This document shows, in pieces, positions 29,016-38,096 of a DNA stretch of 64,000 bases. This stretch comes from Comamonadaceae bacterium (GTDB lineage Bacteria > Pseudomonadota > Gammaproteobacteria > Burkholderiales > Burkholderiaceae_C). The position numbers were made by a program, and so were the translations under genes. Location of the stretch: contig CANJWZ010000012.1 of the NCBI GenBank assembly GCA_947478725.1, positions 1 through 64,000 on the forward strand. The letters run 5' to 3'. The notes below the pieces were generated by a model. It worked only from the letters and a program-made list of their open reading frames with translations. It was not told the DNA's origin and searched no databases. The stretch's first letter is position 1. Each line of letters starts with the position of its first letter.

Positions 29016-30539
29016 TTATCGGTTACCGCCACGAGTGCCGCCACTGCGGTTTGAGTTGCGATTGCCGCCTGCGCCACCGCCGCCGCTACCACGGCGCGGC
29101 CCTTGTGCCTGACGTTGCCGGGTGAAGGTATCCGCACCAATATAACCAAACGAAGTCTTCATCGGGTCGGGCTGAGCCGAGTCACTCTTACGGTCGTCGC
29201 CTGGGCCTCGGTCATCACGCCGGTTCTGATTTCTGCCAACAGCATTCGGGCTTCTTGGTGCCCCTGGACCTGCATTTGTTCTTGAGCCAGGATTGCCACT
29301 GAAACTGCCCCCGCGGGGGCCACGCCCCTTGCCGCTGCCGGCATTGCGACCGCCACGACCGCCTTTGTTGCCAGGCGCCGATCCGGTCGCGCCGCGAATG
29401 TAGTCTGGCGGCTGGAACTCGTGCGGTCCCGCACTTTCGGCCTGATCAACGTGCTCTTCAAGCTGGGCATGATCAGGCGGGCTCACTCCGCTTTCGGGGG
29501 CAGCACCCTGGAAGCGTTGCTGACCGCCGCGAGCTCTGGGACCGCGGCGCGGGCCTCGGCCTGGCCGCGTCTGGGTTTCACCAAAAGGCGCATCCTGACC
29601 GTCGGCCATCGCGCGCGGATCTGTGCGTCGCTCAGAACGATCAGCCGCACTGGTCAAGGCCCAAATATCTTGCTCGTCCAATTCAACAAACGCGCCTCGC
29701 TTGAGGCCACGCGGCAGCACCATGGCGCCATAACGAATACGGATGAGCCGGCTGACCGCATGCCCAACCGCCTCGAACATGCGCCGGACTTCACGGTTAC
29801 GCCCTTCCGACAGGGTGACCTTGTACCAGCAATTGGCACCCTCGCCACCGCCCGCCTCGAGCGAAGAGAACTGGGCCAATCCATCGTCCAGGGTGACACC
29901 TTCAAGCAGGCGCTTTTTTTCTTCGTTGCTCAAAGCACCCAGCACACGCACTGCATATTCGCGTTCAAGGCCAAAGCGGGGGTGCATGAGGCGATTGGCC
30001 AGCTCGCCTGAGCTGGTCAGTAAAAGCAGGCCCTCTGTGTTCAAGTCCAGTCGCCCCACCGACTGCCATTTGCCTTGAAACAGTTTGGGCAACCGCCTGA
30101 ACACGGTCGGCCGATTTTGCGGGTCGTCGTGCGTCACCACCTCACCGGCAGGCTTATGGTAGGCAATCACGCGTGGAGGCGGCGGATCAATCCGCACCCG
30201 AATCGGTTTTCCATTGACCTTGATGCTGTCACCAAACTGGATGCGCTGACCAATGTGGGCAGGCTCCGCATTGACAGAAATGCGCCCTTCAAGAATCAGT
30301 TGCTCCATCTCCAGACGCGAGCCAAGGCCAGCCTGCGCCAGCACCTTGTGCAGCTTGGGGGATTCCGGTTGTGGGGACAGCACCCGTCTGGGTAGCTCAA
30401 CGGAAGGATCAACAACATCGGCGTCAAACTGGCCTGTCACAACGTCTTCAAAACGGGTCACAGTTGCGGAGCTTGGAGGCTCTGAATGCAGTCGCGGCAA
30501 CGAATCGGCAGCGCTGTCCAAAAGATCGGATGGATTCAT
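29016..30539 (-). CDS. rluB: 23S rRNA pseudouridine synthase RluB with long Arg/Gly-rich tail
   Basis: A 507-residue RsuA-family pseudouridine synthase expected to act on U2605 of 23S rRNA. An N-terminal extension (1-60) precedes the S4 RNA-binding domain (KLHKVLAQAGLGSRLEMEQLILEGRISVN). The catalytic Asp is in SVGRLDLNTEGLLLLTSSG, and NREVRRMFEAVGHAVSRLIRIRYG is the family's second signature. From about residue 300 the protein becomes a disordered tail rich in Arg and Gly (RGPRRGPRARGGQQRF, NKGGRGGRNAGSGKGRGPRG) ending GGTRGGNR, which probably adds nonspecific RNA affinity. It is 10 bp downstream of scpB. Confidence 0.92.
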   Translation of the reverse strand: MNPSDLLDSAADSLPRLHSEPPSSATVTRFEDVVTGQFDADVVDPSVELPRRVLSPQPESPKLHKVLAQAGLGSRLEMEQLILEGRISVNAEPAHIGQRIQFGDSIKVNGKPIRVRIDPPPPRVIAYHKPAGEVVTHDDPQNRPTVFRRLPKLFQGKWQSVGRLDLNTEGLLLLTSSGELANRLMHPRFGLEREYAVRVLGALSNEEKKRLLEGVTLDDGLAQFSSLEAGGGEGANCWYKVTLSEGRNREVRRMFEAVGHAVSRLIRIRYGAMVLPRGLKRGAFVELDEQDIWALTSAADRSERRTDPRAMADGQDAPFGETQTRPGRGPRRGPRARGGQQRFQGAAPESGVSPPDHAQLEEHVDQAESAGPHEFQPPDYIRGATGSAPGNKGGRGGRNAGSGKGRGPRGGSFSGNPGSRTNAGPGAPRSPNAVGRNQNRRDDRGPGDDRKSDSAQPDPMKTSFGYIGADTFTRQRQAQGPRRGSGGGGAGGNRNSNRSGGTRGGNR

Positions 30540-30549
30540 GGGGCTACAT

Positions 30550-31230
30550 TCATGCGTTGTGAGTTGGGGGCGTTATCGGGTCAGTCGAAGCAAACTCTGG
30601 GAGCTGGCCCATGACATCAGGCAAGGCCATGCCATCCGTAGGCGCCAAATCCGATTCCAGTTCGGGCGCCGTCGCCGCCAACCCAAACTCAATTTGCTCC
30701 AGCACGGCCACCTGGCCTGCTGTGCTGTCCATCGCGGGCAATTCGTCCAGGGAGCGAACACCCAGGTCATCCAAAAACTGTTTGGTGGTGGCATAAAGCG
30801 CCGGCCGGCCCACCGTTTCGCGGTGTCCGATGATATCTACCCAGCCCCGGTCTTCCAGTTGCTTGAGGATCAGGCTGTTGATCGTCACGCCGCGAATGTC
30901 TTCCATATCGCCCCGTGTGACTGGCTGACGATAGGCAATGATGGCCAATGTCTCGAGCGTTGCCCGGCTGTAGCGTGGTGGTTTTTCAGGATGCAGGCGA
31001 TCCAGGTATTCGCGCATCTGTGGACGGCTTTGAAAACGCCAGCCGGTTGCCACCTGCACCAGTTCTACACCGCGACCCGTCCAGTCGTTTTGCAAGTCGG
31101 CAAGTGCCAGCTTGATGCTGTCTGAATTAAGTGCCCCGTTGAACAAAACGCCCATTTCGCGCAGAGGCAGGGGCTGCTGCGCACAAATGAGTGCTGTTTC
31201 GAGGACGCGCTTTGCATCCACCGTATTCAT
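30550..31230 (-). CDS. scpB: Segregation and condensation protein B
   Basis: A 226-residue kleisin-interacting subunit of the SMC-ScpAB condensin, made of two winged-helix domains. The conserved core [24 protein letters not shown] is intact, as is [27 protein letters not shown]. The C-terminal 50 residues are variable and acidic. The partner scpA is not adjacent, which is frequent in Burkholderiales where it lies elsewhere. It is co-directional with rluD upstream and rluB downstream; the scpB-rluB pair is widely conserved. Confidence 0.95.
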   Translation of the reverse strand: MNTVDAKRVLETALICAQQPLPLREMGVLFNGALNSDSIKLALADLQNDWTGRGVELVQVATGWRFQSRPQMREYLDRLHPEKPPRYSRATLETLAIIAYRQPVTRGDMEDIRGVTINSLILKQLEDRGWVDIIGHRETVGRPALYATTKQFLDDLGVRSLDELPAMDSTAGQVAVLEQIEFGLAATAPELESDLAPTDGMALPDVMGQLPEFASTDPITPPTHNA

Positions 31231-31364
31231 GATTTCCAGGTGTTTTGAAAGATTCGGGACATTATCTGAAACAAGCGCATGAGATCATATGGACGCTGGT
31301 CTTAAACGAAGATGAAAGCACGTGGAAAGCTGTTTTTGCAGTGACCACCGTGTTGCATACCGGT

Positions 31365-32423
31365 CTAAGCGAATTCAGCTTGATTGTATCTCAGGCCCAA
31401 ATCAGTGATGGCGCTTTGCATATCAGGCGGCAATGCAGACTGAAACACCAAGGGCGCATGCGTGACAGGGTGCTCAAATGCCAGCCTCCAGGCGTGCAAA
31501 GCCTGGCGCTGAAGGCCCCCCGCCGAGGCGCCGCCGTACAAGGCATCAGACACCAGAGGATGGCCAAGTGCCGACATATGGACCCGAATCTGGTGTGTGC
31601 GGCCTGTGTGTAATTTGCATTGCACCAGACAGAAGGCCGCCCCGGTTTCCACCAGGGTCATGTCCGTCACTGCTGCTTTTCCTGCGTGCTTGGTCAGGTC
31701 CACCACAGCCATGCGCAGGCGGTTTCGAAAATCGCGCCCAATGGGCAACTCCACATGACGCTTTTTTGCGCCTTGCCAGCCGCCATGGGCCAACGCAATA
31801 TATTGACGACTCACGGTGCGCGCGGCAATCATGCTGACCAGTTGGTCCATGGTCTGGCGTGTTCGTGCCACCACCATCAAGCCACTGGTGTCTTTGTCCA
31901 GGCGGTGCACGATGCCTGCGCGCGGCAGGTTTGAGGCCTGAACATCCCTGGCCAGCAAGCCATTGAGCAAGGTGCCGCTCCAGTTGCCGGGTGCGGGGTG
32001 TACCACCAGGCCAGCAGGCTTGTTGACAATACGCAAGAAATCGTCCTCAAACACCACGTCGAGCGCCATTGCTTCAGGCTTGAAGGCCAGGCTTTGCGGC
32101 GTGGGTTTGAGCTCGATGCACAAGGTGTCACCGGCCTTGACACGGGTAGACGATTTGGTTTGTGCTGTGCCGTTGTGTAAAACGACGCTGGACGCGATCA
32201 ATTGCTGGAGGTAACTGCGTGAGAACTCTGGTACCACCAGCGCCAAGGTGCGGTCCAGCCTTTCGCCATGGCCACTGACGGGAACGGTCACCTGACGGCT
32301 CTCAAACTCGGCAAAGTCCGCTGCACCATCCGTGTCATCCAGACTGTCTTGGCCGTCTGGCGTTGCAGCAAGCGCTGCGGCTGTGCTCGATATAATAGGA
32401 AAGCTCTGTTTCAAGTCAGCCAA
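31365..32423 (-). CDS. rluD: 23S rRNA pseudouridine synthase RluD
   Basis: A 352-residue RluA-family enzyme making pseudouridines 1911, 1915 and 1917 in helix 69 of 23S rRNA. The S4 domain (ERLDRTLALVVPEFSRSYLQQLI) is followed by the catalytic domain with the invariant Asp in GIVHRLDKDTSGLMVVART and HTGRTHQIRVHMSALGHPLVSD. The visible start is TTG at 32423; no ATG or GTG is found at the N-terminus, and the -10 box of the divergent bamD gene lies inside the first codons, so the true start may be somewhat downstream. The divergent rluD/bamD pair is conserved in proteobacteria. Confidence 0.94.
   Translation of the reverse strand: MADLKQSFPIISSTAAALAATPDGQDSLDDTDGAADFAEFESRQVTVPVSGHGERLDRTLALVVPEFSRSYLQQLIASSVVLHNGTAQTKSSTRVKAGDTLCIELKPTPQSLAFKPEAMALDVVFEDDFLRIVNKPAGLVVHPAPGNWSGTLLNGLLARDVQASNLPRAGIVHRLDKDTSGLMVVARTRQTMDQLVSMIAARTVSRQYIALAHGGWQGAKKRHVELPIGRDFRNRLRMAVVDLTKHAGKAAVTDMTLVETGAAFCLVQCKLHTGRTHQIRVHMSALGHPLVSDALYGGASAGGLQRQALHAWRLAFEHPVTHAPLVFQSALPPDMQSAITDLGLRYNQAEFA
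32391..32396 (+). promoter_or_regulatory. Sigma-70 -10 box (TATAAT) for bamD
   Basis: A consensus TATAAT at 32391-32396, about 45 bases before the bamD ATG (32441), with a GAGGT ribosome binding site just before that ATG. No strong -35 element stands at 16-18 bp. It overlaps the 5' end of the divergent rluD frame. Confidence 0.5.
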
Positions 32424-32440
32424 TCGTAGAGGTAAGTCGC

Positions 32441-33250
32441 ATGTTTACAAACAAATTATCGGTTGTTCCGCTGACCCTCGCCTTGGCCTCGCTGTCGTTC
32501 GTGCTGGGCGGTTGCTCAAGTAAACCTATTGACCCGACCAGCAGCTGGAGCCCCAATAAGCTTTACACCGAGGCTAGGGACGAAGCACGCTCTGGTGCCT
32601 ACGACAAGGCCATCCCGTTGTTCGAAAAGCTGGAAGGCCGCGCCGCCGGCACCCCGCTGGCACAGCAAGCCCAGCTTGAAAAAGCCTACGCTCAATACAA
32701 GGGCGGCGAGCAGGTGCAAGCCGTCGCCACACTTGACCGATTTATCAAACTGCATCCCGCCAGCCCCGCGCTTGACTATGCCCTTTATCTGAAAGGATTG
32801 GTCAACTTCAATGACAACCTGGGGTTGCTTGGCGGTATTGTCCGTCAGGATTTATCTGAACGCGACCAAAAGGTGGCCAAGGAGTCATTTGAGTCATTCA
32901 AAGAACTGGCAAACCGTTTTCCGGAATCGCGCTACACGCCCGATGCCAAAGCGCGCATGGGTTACACCATCAACTCGCTGGCCCAGTCTGAAGTGCATGT
33001 GGCCCGCTACTACTATTCGCGCGGCGCCTACGTGGCTGCCATCAACCGGGCGCAAACGGCCATTGCGGACTACCGTGACGTTCCCGCCCTTGAAGAAGCC
33101 GCGTATATCGTCTACAAATCGTACGATGCTCTGGGCATGATGCAGTTGCGGGACGACACCAAGAGAATCATTGAAAAAACTTACCCGCAAAGCGAATTTC
33201 TAAACAAGGGCATCAAGGTTTCAGATAAGCCCTGGTACAAGTTTTGGTGA
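32441..33250 (+). CDS. bamD: Outer membrane assembly lipoprotein BamD (ComL)
   Basis: A 269-residue essential lipoprotein of the BAM complex built of five TPR motifs. The lipobox LGGC gives a lipidated Cys at 25. The mature protein begins SSKPIDPTSSWSPNKLYTEARDEA and contains the TPR units typical of BamD (YDKAIPLFEKLEGRAAGTPLAQQAQLEKAYAQYKGG spread over about 60-95). It ends SDKPWYKFW. The last 30 bases overlap the 3' end of the convergent helicase gene. It is the second BAM lipoprotein in this window, with BamB at 20885-22057. Confidence 0.96.
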   Translation: MFTNKLSVVPLTLALASLSFVLGGCSSKPIDPTSSWSPNKLYTEARDEARSGAYDKAIPLFEKLEGRAAGTPLAQQAQLEKAYAQYKGGEQVQAVATLDRFIKLHPASPALDYALYLKGLVNFNDNLGLLGGIVRQDLSERDQKVAKESFESFKELANRFPESRYTPDAKARMGYTINSLAQSEVHVARYYYSRGAYVAAINRAQTAIADYRDVPALEEAAYIVYKSYDALGMMQLRDDTKRIIEKTYPQSEFLNKGIKVSDKPWYKFW

Positions 33251-35233
33251 TCGTGGTCGGCTGATCGCGTCCAGCTTGGCCAGCAGTTCAACCTCCGATC
33301 CTAGCCGCGCCATGGGCGGTAAAGCCCTTAACAGGCGCTTGCCATAACCCATCGTCGCCAATCGGGTGTCACAGACAACCAGCACACCCTGATCGGTTTC
33401 CCGGCGTATCAAGCGGCCAGCGCCCTGCTTCAGGGCAACTGCCGCTTCAGGCAGAAAGTAGTCGTTGAAGGCGCTGCGACCCTGGACCTCAAGCGCTTTG
33501 GACCGGGCCTCGGCCATGGGGTCGTTGGGGGGCGGAAACGGCAGCTTGTCAATGATGACGAGTTCCAGCACGTTGCCCGGCAAGTCGATACCCTCCCAAA
33601 AAGAACTTGAAGCCACCAAAACGCAGCCTTTTTGGCCGTCTGAACTGCCCTGCATAAAGCGTTCAATCAAAAGCCTTTTGGGCATGCTGCCTTGCACCAG
33701 CACCTGAAGCTCGCCCTCGGCCTCAAAAGAAGTTGCCAGAGCATCGCCAATCTGTTTGAGGGCTCTGAGCGTTGTCGTGAGCACCATCGTGCGCCCGCCA
33801 AGCCGGCTCGCCCAAAGTGCCGCCGATTGGGCTACCCGCATGGGATGCGCAGGATCGGCCGGTTTGGGGAAATCAGTCGGCACATACAGCGCCGCCTGCC
33901 TCGCGTAATCAAAAGGACTGCCTATCTTGAGGAGCTTTGCACCCTCCAGGCCACAGGGCTGGGTGAACCAGCTGAGCGCTTCATCGTCGCCCAGCGTGGC
34001 CGAGGTAAAAATCCATGACTTGGTGGACTCTGCTGCGGCTCCCAGCAGTCTGGTTTTAACAGCTTTCGCAATCGTCAAGGGGGATTCAGTCAGGCGCAAT
34101 TGCGTACCGACATCGACCCAGCGAACAGAGCCTGATGCGCAAGGGTTGATAAAGTGTTCAGTCCTCTCTGACAGCACTGCAGCACGCTCTTTCAGGCGCA
34201 CAAAATCTGGCGCTATCTCGCTGACGGTATCAAGCGCATCAACAGCCCGGTTCAATGAGGCCGCCAGCCCGTCAAGCGCCGCTATCCAGCTGTCGCCGTC
34301 CAGTGTTTCAGGGCTTGCCTGTGTCCACCGCAGCTTGGCACCCGGGTAACTTTGCCCCGCGCTCAGTCGCAAGTTCCTGGCGGCATGTTCACAGTCGCCC
34401 ACCGTTTGCTGCCAATCCACCAGGCCGCGCGCAAATTGCAGGCCTGCACCCAGCATATCGCGACAAAAATCAAGCAACTGACCCGTGCTCAGGTGCTGCC
34501 CCAAAAACTGGACGCCGGTTTCATTGAGCTGATGCGCCTCGTCAAAAATGACAATGCGTACGGTTGGCAGCAGTTCTGCCATGCCTGATTCACGAACCGC
34601 CAGGTCAGCAAAAAACAGATGGTGATTGATGACCACCACATCGGCCGCCAGCGCCTCTCGCCTGGCCAGATTAACGTGACACTGACGAAACTGTGGGCAT
34701 TGGGAGCCCAGACAATTTTCACGCGTTGACGTGATCAGGGGTATCAGGGGTGAGCGCTCGTCAAGCCCTGGCATTTCAGCCAGGTCACCGGCGCGAGTGG
34801 TCTGCGCCCACTGCTCGATTTTGGCCAGCGCACGCAACGTCGAGCGGTCTGATACCTTGCTGTCCTGTCGGGCCATTCCGACTCGGTGCAGACAGACATA
34901 GCTGCCGCGTCCCTTGAGCAACGCCGTGCGAACCGGTAAGCCCAAAGCTGCCACCAAGCGCGGCAAATCGCGGCCAAACAACTGGTCTTGCAGGGCTTTT
35001 GTGGCCGTCGAGACCATGACACGCTCGCCACTGAGCAGCGCCGGCACCAGGTAGGAAAAGGTTTTGCCGACCCCCGTGCTGGCCTCCACCACCAGCGCTT
35101 CGGCGTTTTCAATCGCCTGCGCCACCGCCAGAGCCATCTCGGTTTGACCACTGCGAGCCACAAAATGACTGGCTGCGCGTGACAACAACCCATCGGCAGC
35201 AAAAGCCGCCTGAACGTCACTGCTCAGCGTCAT
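33221..35233 (-). CDS. ATP-dependent DNA helicase, XPD/DinG type with Fe-S cluster (YoaA-like)
   Basis: A 670-residue superfamily 2 helicase. Walker A is VEASTGVGKTFSYLVPAL and the DEAH box is IFDEAHQL. Between them are four cysteines expected to bind a 4Fe-4S cluster: VCLHR, ENCLGSQCPQ and RQCHV. Motifs V and VI are in the C-terminal half (GCVLVASSSFWEGIDLPG, QGAGRLIRRETDQG). The length and Cys pattern fit the YoaA/DinG group that repairs R-loops or replication-blocked DNA. The C-terminal ten codons are antisense to the end of bamD. It is coupled to the upstream YdcH-like gene through an ATGA overlap. Confidence 0.92.
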   Translation of the reverse strand: MTLSSDVQAAFAADGLLSRAASHFVARSGQTEMALAVAQAIENAEALVVEASTGVGKTFSYLVPALLSGERVMVSTATKALQDQLFGRDLPRLVAALGLPVRTALLKGRGSYVCLHRVGMARQDSKVSDRSTLRALAKIEQWAQTTRAGDLAEMPGLDERSPLIPLITSTRENCLGSQCPQFRQCHVNLARREALAADVVVINHHLFFADLAVRESGMAELLPTVRIVIFDEAHQLNETGVQFLGQHLSTGQLLDFCRDMLGAGLQFARGLVDWQQTVGDCEHAARNLRLSAGQSYPGAKLRWTQASPETLDGDSWIAALDGLAASLNRAVDALDTVSEIAPDFVRLKERAAVLSERTEHFINPCASGSVRWVDVGTQLRLTESPLTIAKAVKTRLLGAAAESTKSWIFTSATLGDDEALSWFTQPCGLEGAKLLKIGSPFDYARQAALYVPTDFPKPADPAHPMRVAQSAALWASRLGGRTMVLTTTLRALKQIGDALATSFEAEGELQVLVQGSMPKRLLIERFMQGSSDGQKGCVLVASSSFWEGIDLPGNVLELVIIDKLPFPPPNDPMAEARSKALEVQGRSAFNDYFLPEAAVALKQGAGRLIRRETDQGVLVVCDTRLATMGYGKRLLRALPPMARLGSEVELLAKLDAISRPRSPKLVPGLI

Positions 35234-35502
35234 CAGGCGGGTTCGGGTGGGTCAAGTGACAACTCTAGCTGCGAGATCTGGTCGCGAAGGCGCAAGCGGC
35301 GCTTTTTGAGCCGCCTGAGCATCAGTTCGTCGACGGGAACGGTATGACCCGCCATGTCAAGCAGCGCGTTCATGTCAGCATGTTCGATCTTGAGCTCGAT
35401 CAGCCGTCTTTCGGGGGAATGTAGGTTTAAGTCCAAAGAATTTTTCAGTGCGCGCCGCCTGCTCTGATAATAGAGTGGTTTTTCGCATAAATCAGACTTC
35501 AA
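35233..35502 (-). CDS. YdcH (DUF465) family small protein
   Basis: A short helical-hairpin protein. Residues 29-85 (SPERRLIELKIEHADMN, VDELMLRRLKKRRLRLRDQI) match the DUF465/YdcH family: a heptad-rich antiparallel coiled coil, often found near stress or division genes but of unknown role. The start is uncertain. TTG 35502 gives 89 residues; a TTG at 35436 would give a family-sized protein of 67 residues and is more likely. The stop overlaps the helicase ATG (ATGA), so the two are coupled. Confidence 0.75.
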   Translation of the reverse strand: MKSDLCEKPLYYQSRRRALKNSLDLNLHSPERRLIELKIEHADMNALLDMAGHTVPVDELMLRRLKKRRLRLRDQISQLELSLDPPEPA

Positions 35503-35521
35503 GAATCACAAGCGCTGCAAG

Positions 35522-36280
35522 ATGTCAAAAGGTTATCGCATCACAGCATCCACGGGCCTGCACAAGGGTGACCGGGACTACCAGCAAGACCAGGTCAGCC
35601 TGATCAGTCACCACCGGGTGTCTGGTTGTTTGCTGGGCATCGTGGCAGACGGAATGGGTGGGCGCAGTGGTGGACGCACGGCCTCTGATCAGGTCATGAT
35701 GACTGCCACGCAATTGTTTGAGCGCTATGACCCTGGCAGTGACGATGGTGCGGCGATGCTCAGACAGGTGGTCGAAGAAGCCCATCTCGTCATCAAGTTG
35801 TCGGCTGTATCTTCTGAGGAGGAACCGCACAGCACGCTGGCTGCGTTTTTGATCAATCCTGCGGGCGACTGTCACTGGGTGCACACGGGTGACTCGCGGA
35901 TCTACCATTTTCATGGCAGCAAACTGGTGCGCCGCACCACCGACCATTCTTACGTTCAGACGCTGGTCGACAAGGGAGACATCACGGATGAGGAGGCCAA
36001 TGTCCATCCGCAATCGAATATTTTGATCGGTTGTCTGGGTACAGAAGATGCGCCGCCGATAGCGCAACACTACATAGAGCAGCTGCAACCACATGACGTG
36101 CTGATGGCTTGTAGCGATGGCGTGTGGCATTACTTCAGTCCGAGCGAAATGGGCTCGGCCATGTCCATGCTGTCGCCTCGTGAAGCCACTGAGTTCCTGA
36201 TTCAGAAAGCACGGTCGCGGGCCCGCGGCGGCGGCGACAATTTATCGCTGGTGATTGTCAAACTGGAACCGCTGGCCTGA
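35522..36280 (+). CDS. PP2C family serine/threonine phosphatase
   Basis: A 252-residue metal-dependent protein phosphatase. Motif I is GDRDYQQDQ near residue 16, motif II is VADGMGGRSGG with metal ligand D43, motif VIII is ACSDGVWHY near 200, and the final GGGDNLSLVIV carries the last metal-binding Asp. All key acidic residues appear present. No Hanks-type kinase or FHA protein is adjacent, so the substrate cannot be named. It is transcribed away from the YdcH/helicase pair and converges on a secreted coiled-coil protein gene 10 bp away. Confidence 0.93.
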   Translation: MSKGYRITASTGLHKGDRDYQQDQVSLISHHRVSGCLLGIVADGMGGRSGGRTASDQVMMTATQLFERYDPGSDDGAAMLRQVVEEAHLVIKLSAVSSEEEPHSTLAAFLINPAGDCHWVHTGDSRIYHFHGSKLVRRTTDHSYVQTLVDKGDITDEEANVHPQSNILIGCLGTEDAPPIAQHYIEQLQPHDVLMACSDGVWHYFSPSEMGSAMSMLSPREATEFLIQKARSRARGGGDNLSLVIVKLEPLA

Positions 36281-36290
36281 CCACCCTGGT

Positions 36291-36920
36291 TTATGGCGGT
36301 GAAGGCAAGGGGGCCGCCGACGGGTTAGGCTGACTAGCCTTGTCTCTGGCAATCCGCGCTTGGCGTTCTTTGGCTTTCTCAAGACGCTCGTTGTATTTCT
36401 TAACTTCTTCAGCAGTAGTCGCCTGCTTGCCCGTTCGGCTCGCTTGTTTGTTTTGAGCGCCTTTGGCCTTGGCGGCAGCTGTTTCCAGATTTGATTTTTC
36501 GTTGGCCTCCATTTTAAGGCGATCTGCATTTTTTTGTTGCTCGCGTTCGATCCGGGCGTCAGAATCCCGCATGGCTTGTGCCCTTCTGTCAGCTTCTGCC
36601 TGCTGTTTTTCAGGCGACGCCTTGTCTTCTGTGCTTTGAAGCTGATCGGCACCCCTGGCCTTGCGCTCCTGACTGTCGATCGAAATCTCCTGACGGCGAA
36701 GATCAGCGAAGGCATCCTGCCGCCTGATTTTCACTTCATCAAGACATCTGTTGACCAGAAACTTTTTATAGCAGGCGGCATCCTCGCGGTTAAAGCCTGC
36801 TTCAAGCTCGGCGCGTTCCTTGGCGATGCGCAGGCGCTCAGCATCATTGAAGGTTTGAGCCACGACGATCCCGCCAGACAGCAACAGGCTTGACATCAGA
36901 ACCAGCAGTTGTTTTTTCAT
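36291..36920 (-). CDS. Secreted coiled-coil protein of unknown function
   Basis: A 209-residue protein with a clear Sec signal peptide (residues 1-22, MKKQLLVLMSSLLLSGGIVVAQ). The mature part is almost entirely helical and charged, with Lys/Arg/Glu/Ala heptads over about 25-195 and a Pro/Ser-rich end. Two Cys in AACYKKFLVNRCLDE (about 50-60) could form a disulfide; this short segment resembles one I recall in other betaproteobacterial periplasmic proteins, but I cannot name a family. The ATG overlaps the zapE stop, so it is probably co-expressed with zapE. Confidence 0.8.
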   Translation of the reverse strand: MKKQLLVLMSSLLLSGGIVVAQTFNDAERLRIAKERAELEAGFNREDAACYKKFLVNRCLDEVKIRRQDAFADLRRQEISIDSQERKARGADQLQSTEDKASPEKQQAEADRRAQAMRDSDARIEREQQKNADRLKMEANEKSNLETAAAKAKGAQNKQASRTGKQATTAEEVKKYNERLEKAKERQARIARDKASQPNPSAAPLPSPP

Positions 36921-38014
36921 GTCAGAGTGGTGTCCACGTCCCTGCGCTCAAGTGCCAGGAATTGCGCTGACTGCATTTCGTTTAATCTGGAGATGGTGCG
37001 GGGAAACTCATGAGCGAGCGGACCCTCTATGTACAACGCCTCAGGGGCGGCTTCTGCCGAGATGAGGAGTTTGACACGCCTGTCGTACAGCACATCCACC
37101 AGCCAGGTAAAGCGCCGCGCCTGCGATGCCATACGGGGCGGCATGACGGGTACATCGCTGAGCAATACCGTGTGGAACTGTGTCGCTATCTCCAGGTAAT
37201 CGTTTTGCGATCGCGGTCCGCCGCACAGGCTTTTGAAGTCAAACCAGACCAGCCCACCGGCCTTGCGGCGCGCATGAATCTGGCGCGACTCGATGTGCAG
37301 TACCGGGCTGTCGTCCTGTGATTCGGCCAGACGGTCAAAGGCGTCCGTCATTTCCCGATCAGCCTTGGCGCCCGTTGGCGTGTGGTACAGACCGACCTGC
37401 TCGAGCGTGCGGCCGCGGTAATCCGTTCCGTTGTCCACACTGATCACTTGCAGATGGTCATTGAGCAGCGCGATAGCGGGCAAAATTCGGTCTCGGTGCA
37501 TGCCGCCGGGATAGAGGTCGTCCGGCTTGAAGTTCGAGGTGGTGACAAAGCCCACACCGTTGTCAAACAGCGCAGACAAAAGGCGGTGCAAGATCAGCGC
37601 ATCGGTGATCTCGGCCACGTGAAATTCGTCAAAGCAAATCAGCTTGTAGCGCTTGGCCATGCGTTTGCCCAACTCGTCCAGCGGGTTGACCGTGCCAGCC
37701 AGGTCACGCAGTTCGCGGTGCACCTCACGCATGAACTCATGAAAATGCAGTCGCGTTTTTCGCTTGATCGGCACTGCGTTGTAAAAGCAATCCATCAAAA
37801 AGCTTTTGCCTCGCCCCACCCCGCCGTACATATACACGCCGCGCGGCGTATCGGGGTGATTGATCAATTTTTTGAAGGCGTTGGAGCGCTGTATTTTGTA
37901 AGCTGCCCAGTCATTGGCGCAGCGCTCCAGGGCGTCAACGGCGCGCAGCTGAGCCGGATCCGACTGGTAGCCTCTGGCCACCAGTTCGGCTTCATAAGCT
38001 TGCTTGACACTCAC
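36917..38014 (-). CDS. zapE: Cell division protein ZapE (AFG1-family ATPase)
   Basis: A 365-residue P-loop ATPase that modulates the FtsZ ring and corresponds to mitochondrial AFG1/LACE1. Walker A is VYMYGGVGRGKSFLMDCF, Walker B is LICFDEFHVAEITDALILHRL, and further conserved segments are FVTTSNFKPDDLYPGGMHRDRILP and RRFTWLVDVLYDRRVKLLISAEA. The start is GTG at 38014. In Burkholderiales zapE commonly follows the 2-oxoglutarate dehydrogenase operon, as here, separated by a repeat and a terminator hairpin. Confidence 0.94.
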   Translation of the reverse strand: MSVKQAYEAELVARGYQSDPAQLRAVDALERCANDWAAYKIQRSNAFKKLINHPDTPRGVYMYGGVGRGKSFLMDCFYNAVPIKRKTRLHFHEFMREVHRELRDLAGTVNPLDELGKRMAKRYKLICFDEFHVAEITDALILHRLLSALFDNGVGFVTTSNFKPDDLYPGGMHRDRILPAIALLNDHLQVISVDNGTDYRGRTLEQVGLYHTPTGAKADREMTDAFDRLAESQDDSPVLHIESRQIHARRKAGGLVWFDFKSLCGGPRSQNDYLEIATQFHTVLLSDVPVMPPRMASQARRFTWLVDVLYDRRVKLLISAEAAPEALYIEGPLAHEFPRTISRLNEMQSAQFLALERRDVDTTLT

Positions 38015-38029
38015 AGGACGGTTTTCAGT

Positions 38030-38096
38030 TTGCTATTTTTTCAGGAGCTAAGAGCGCAGGAATCTATTGGCCTAGAGGCAGATTTGATAGCCAAAA
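38030..38096 (+). repeat. Dispersed structured repeat, copy f
   Basis: Starts GCTATT (38032-38037), then TTCAGGAGCTAAGAGCGCAGG and a 3' end GGCCTAGAGGCAGATTTGATAG. Its 3' end supplies one arm of the lpd terminator hairpin. Confidence 0.6.
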
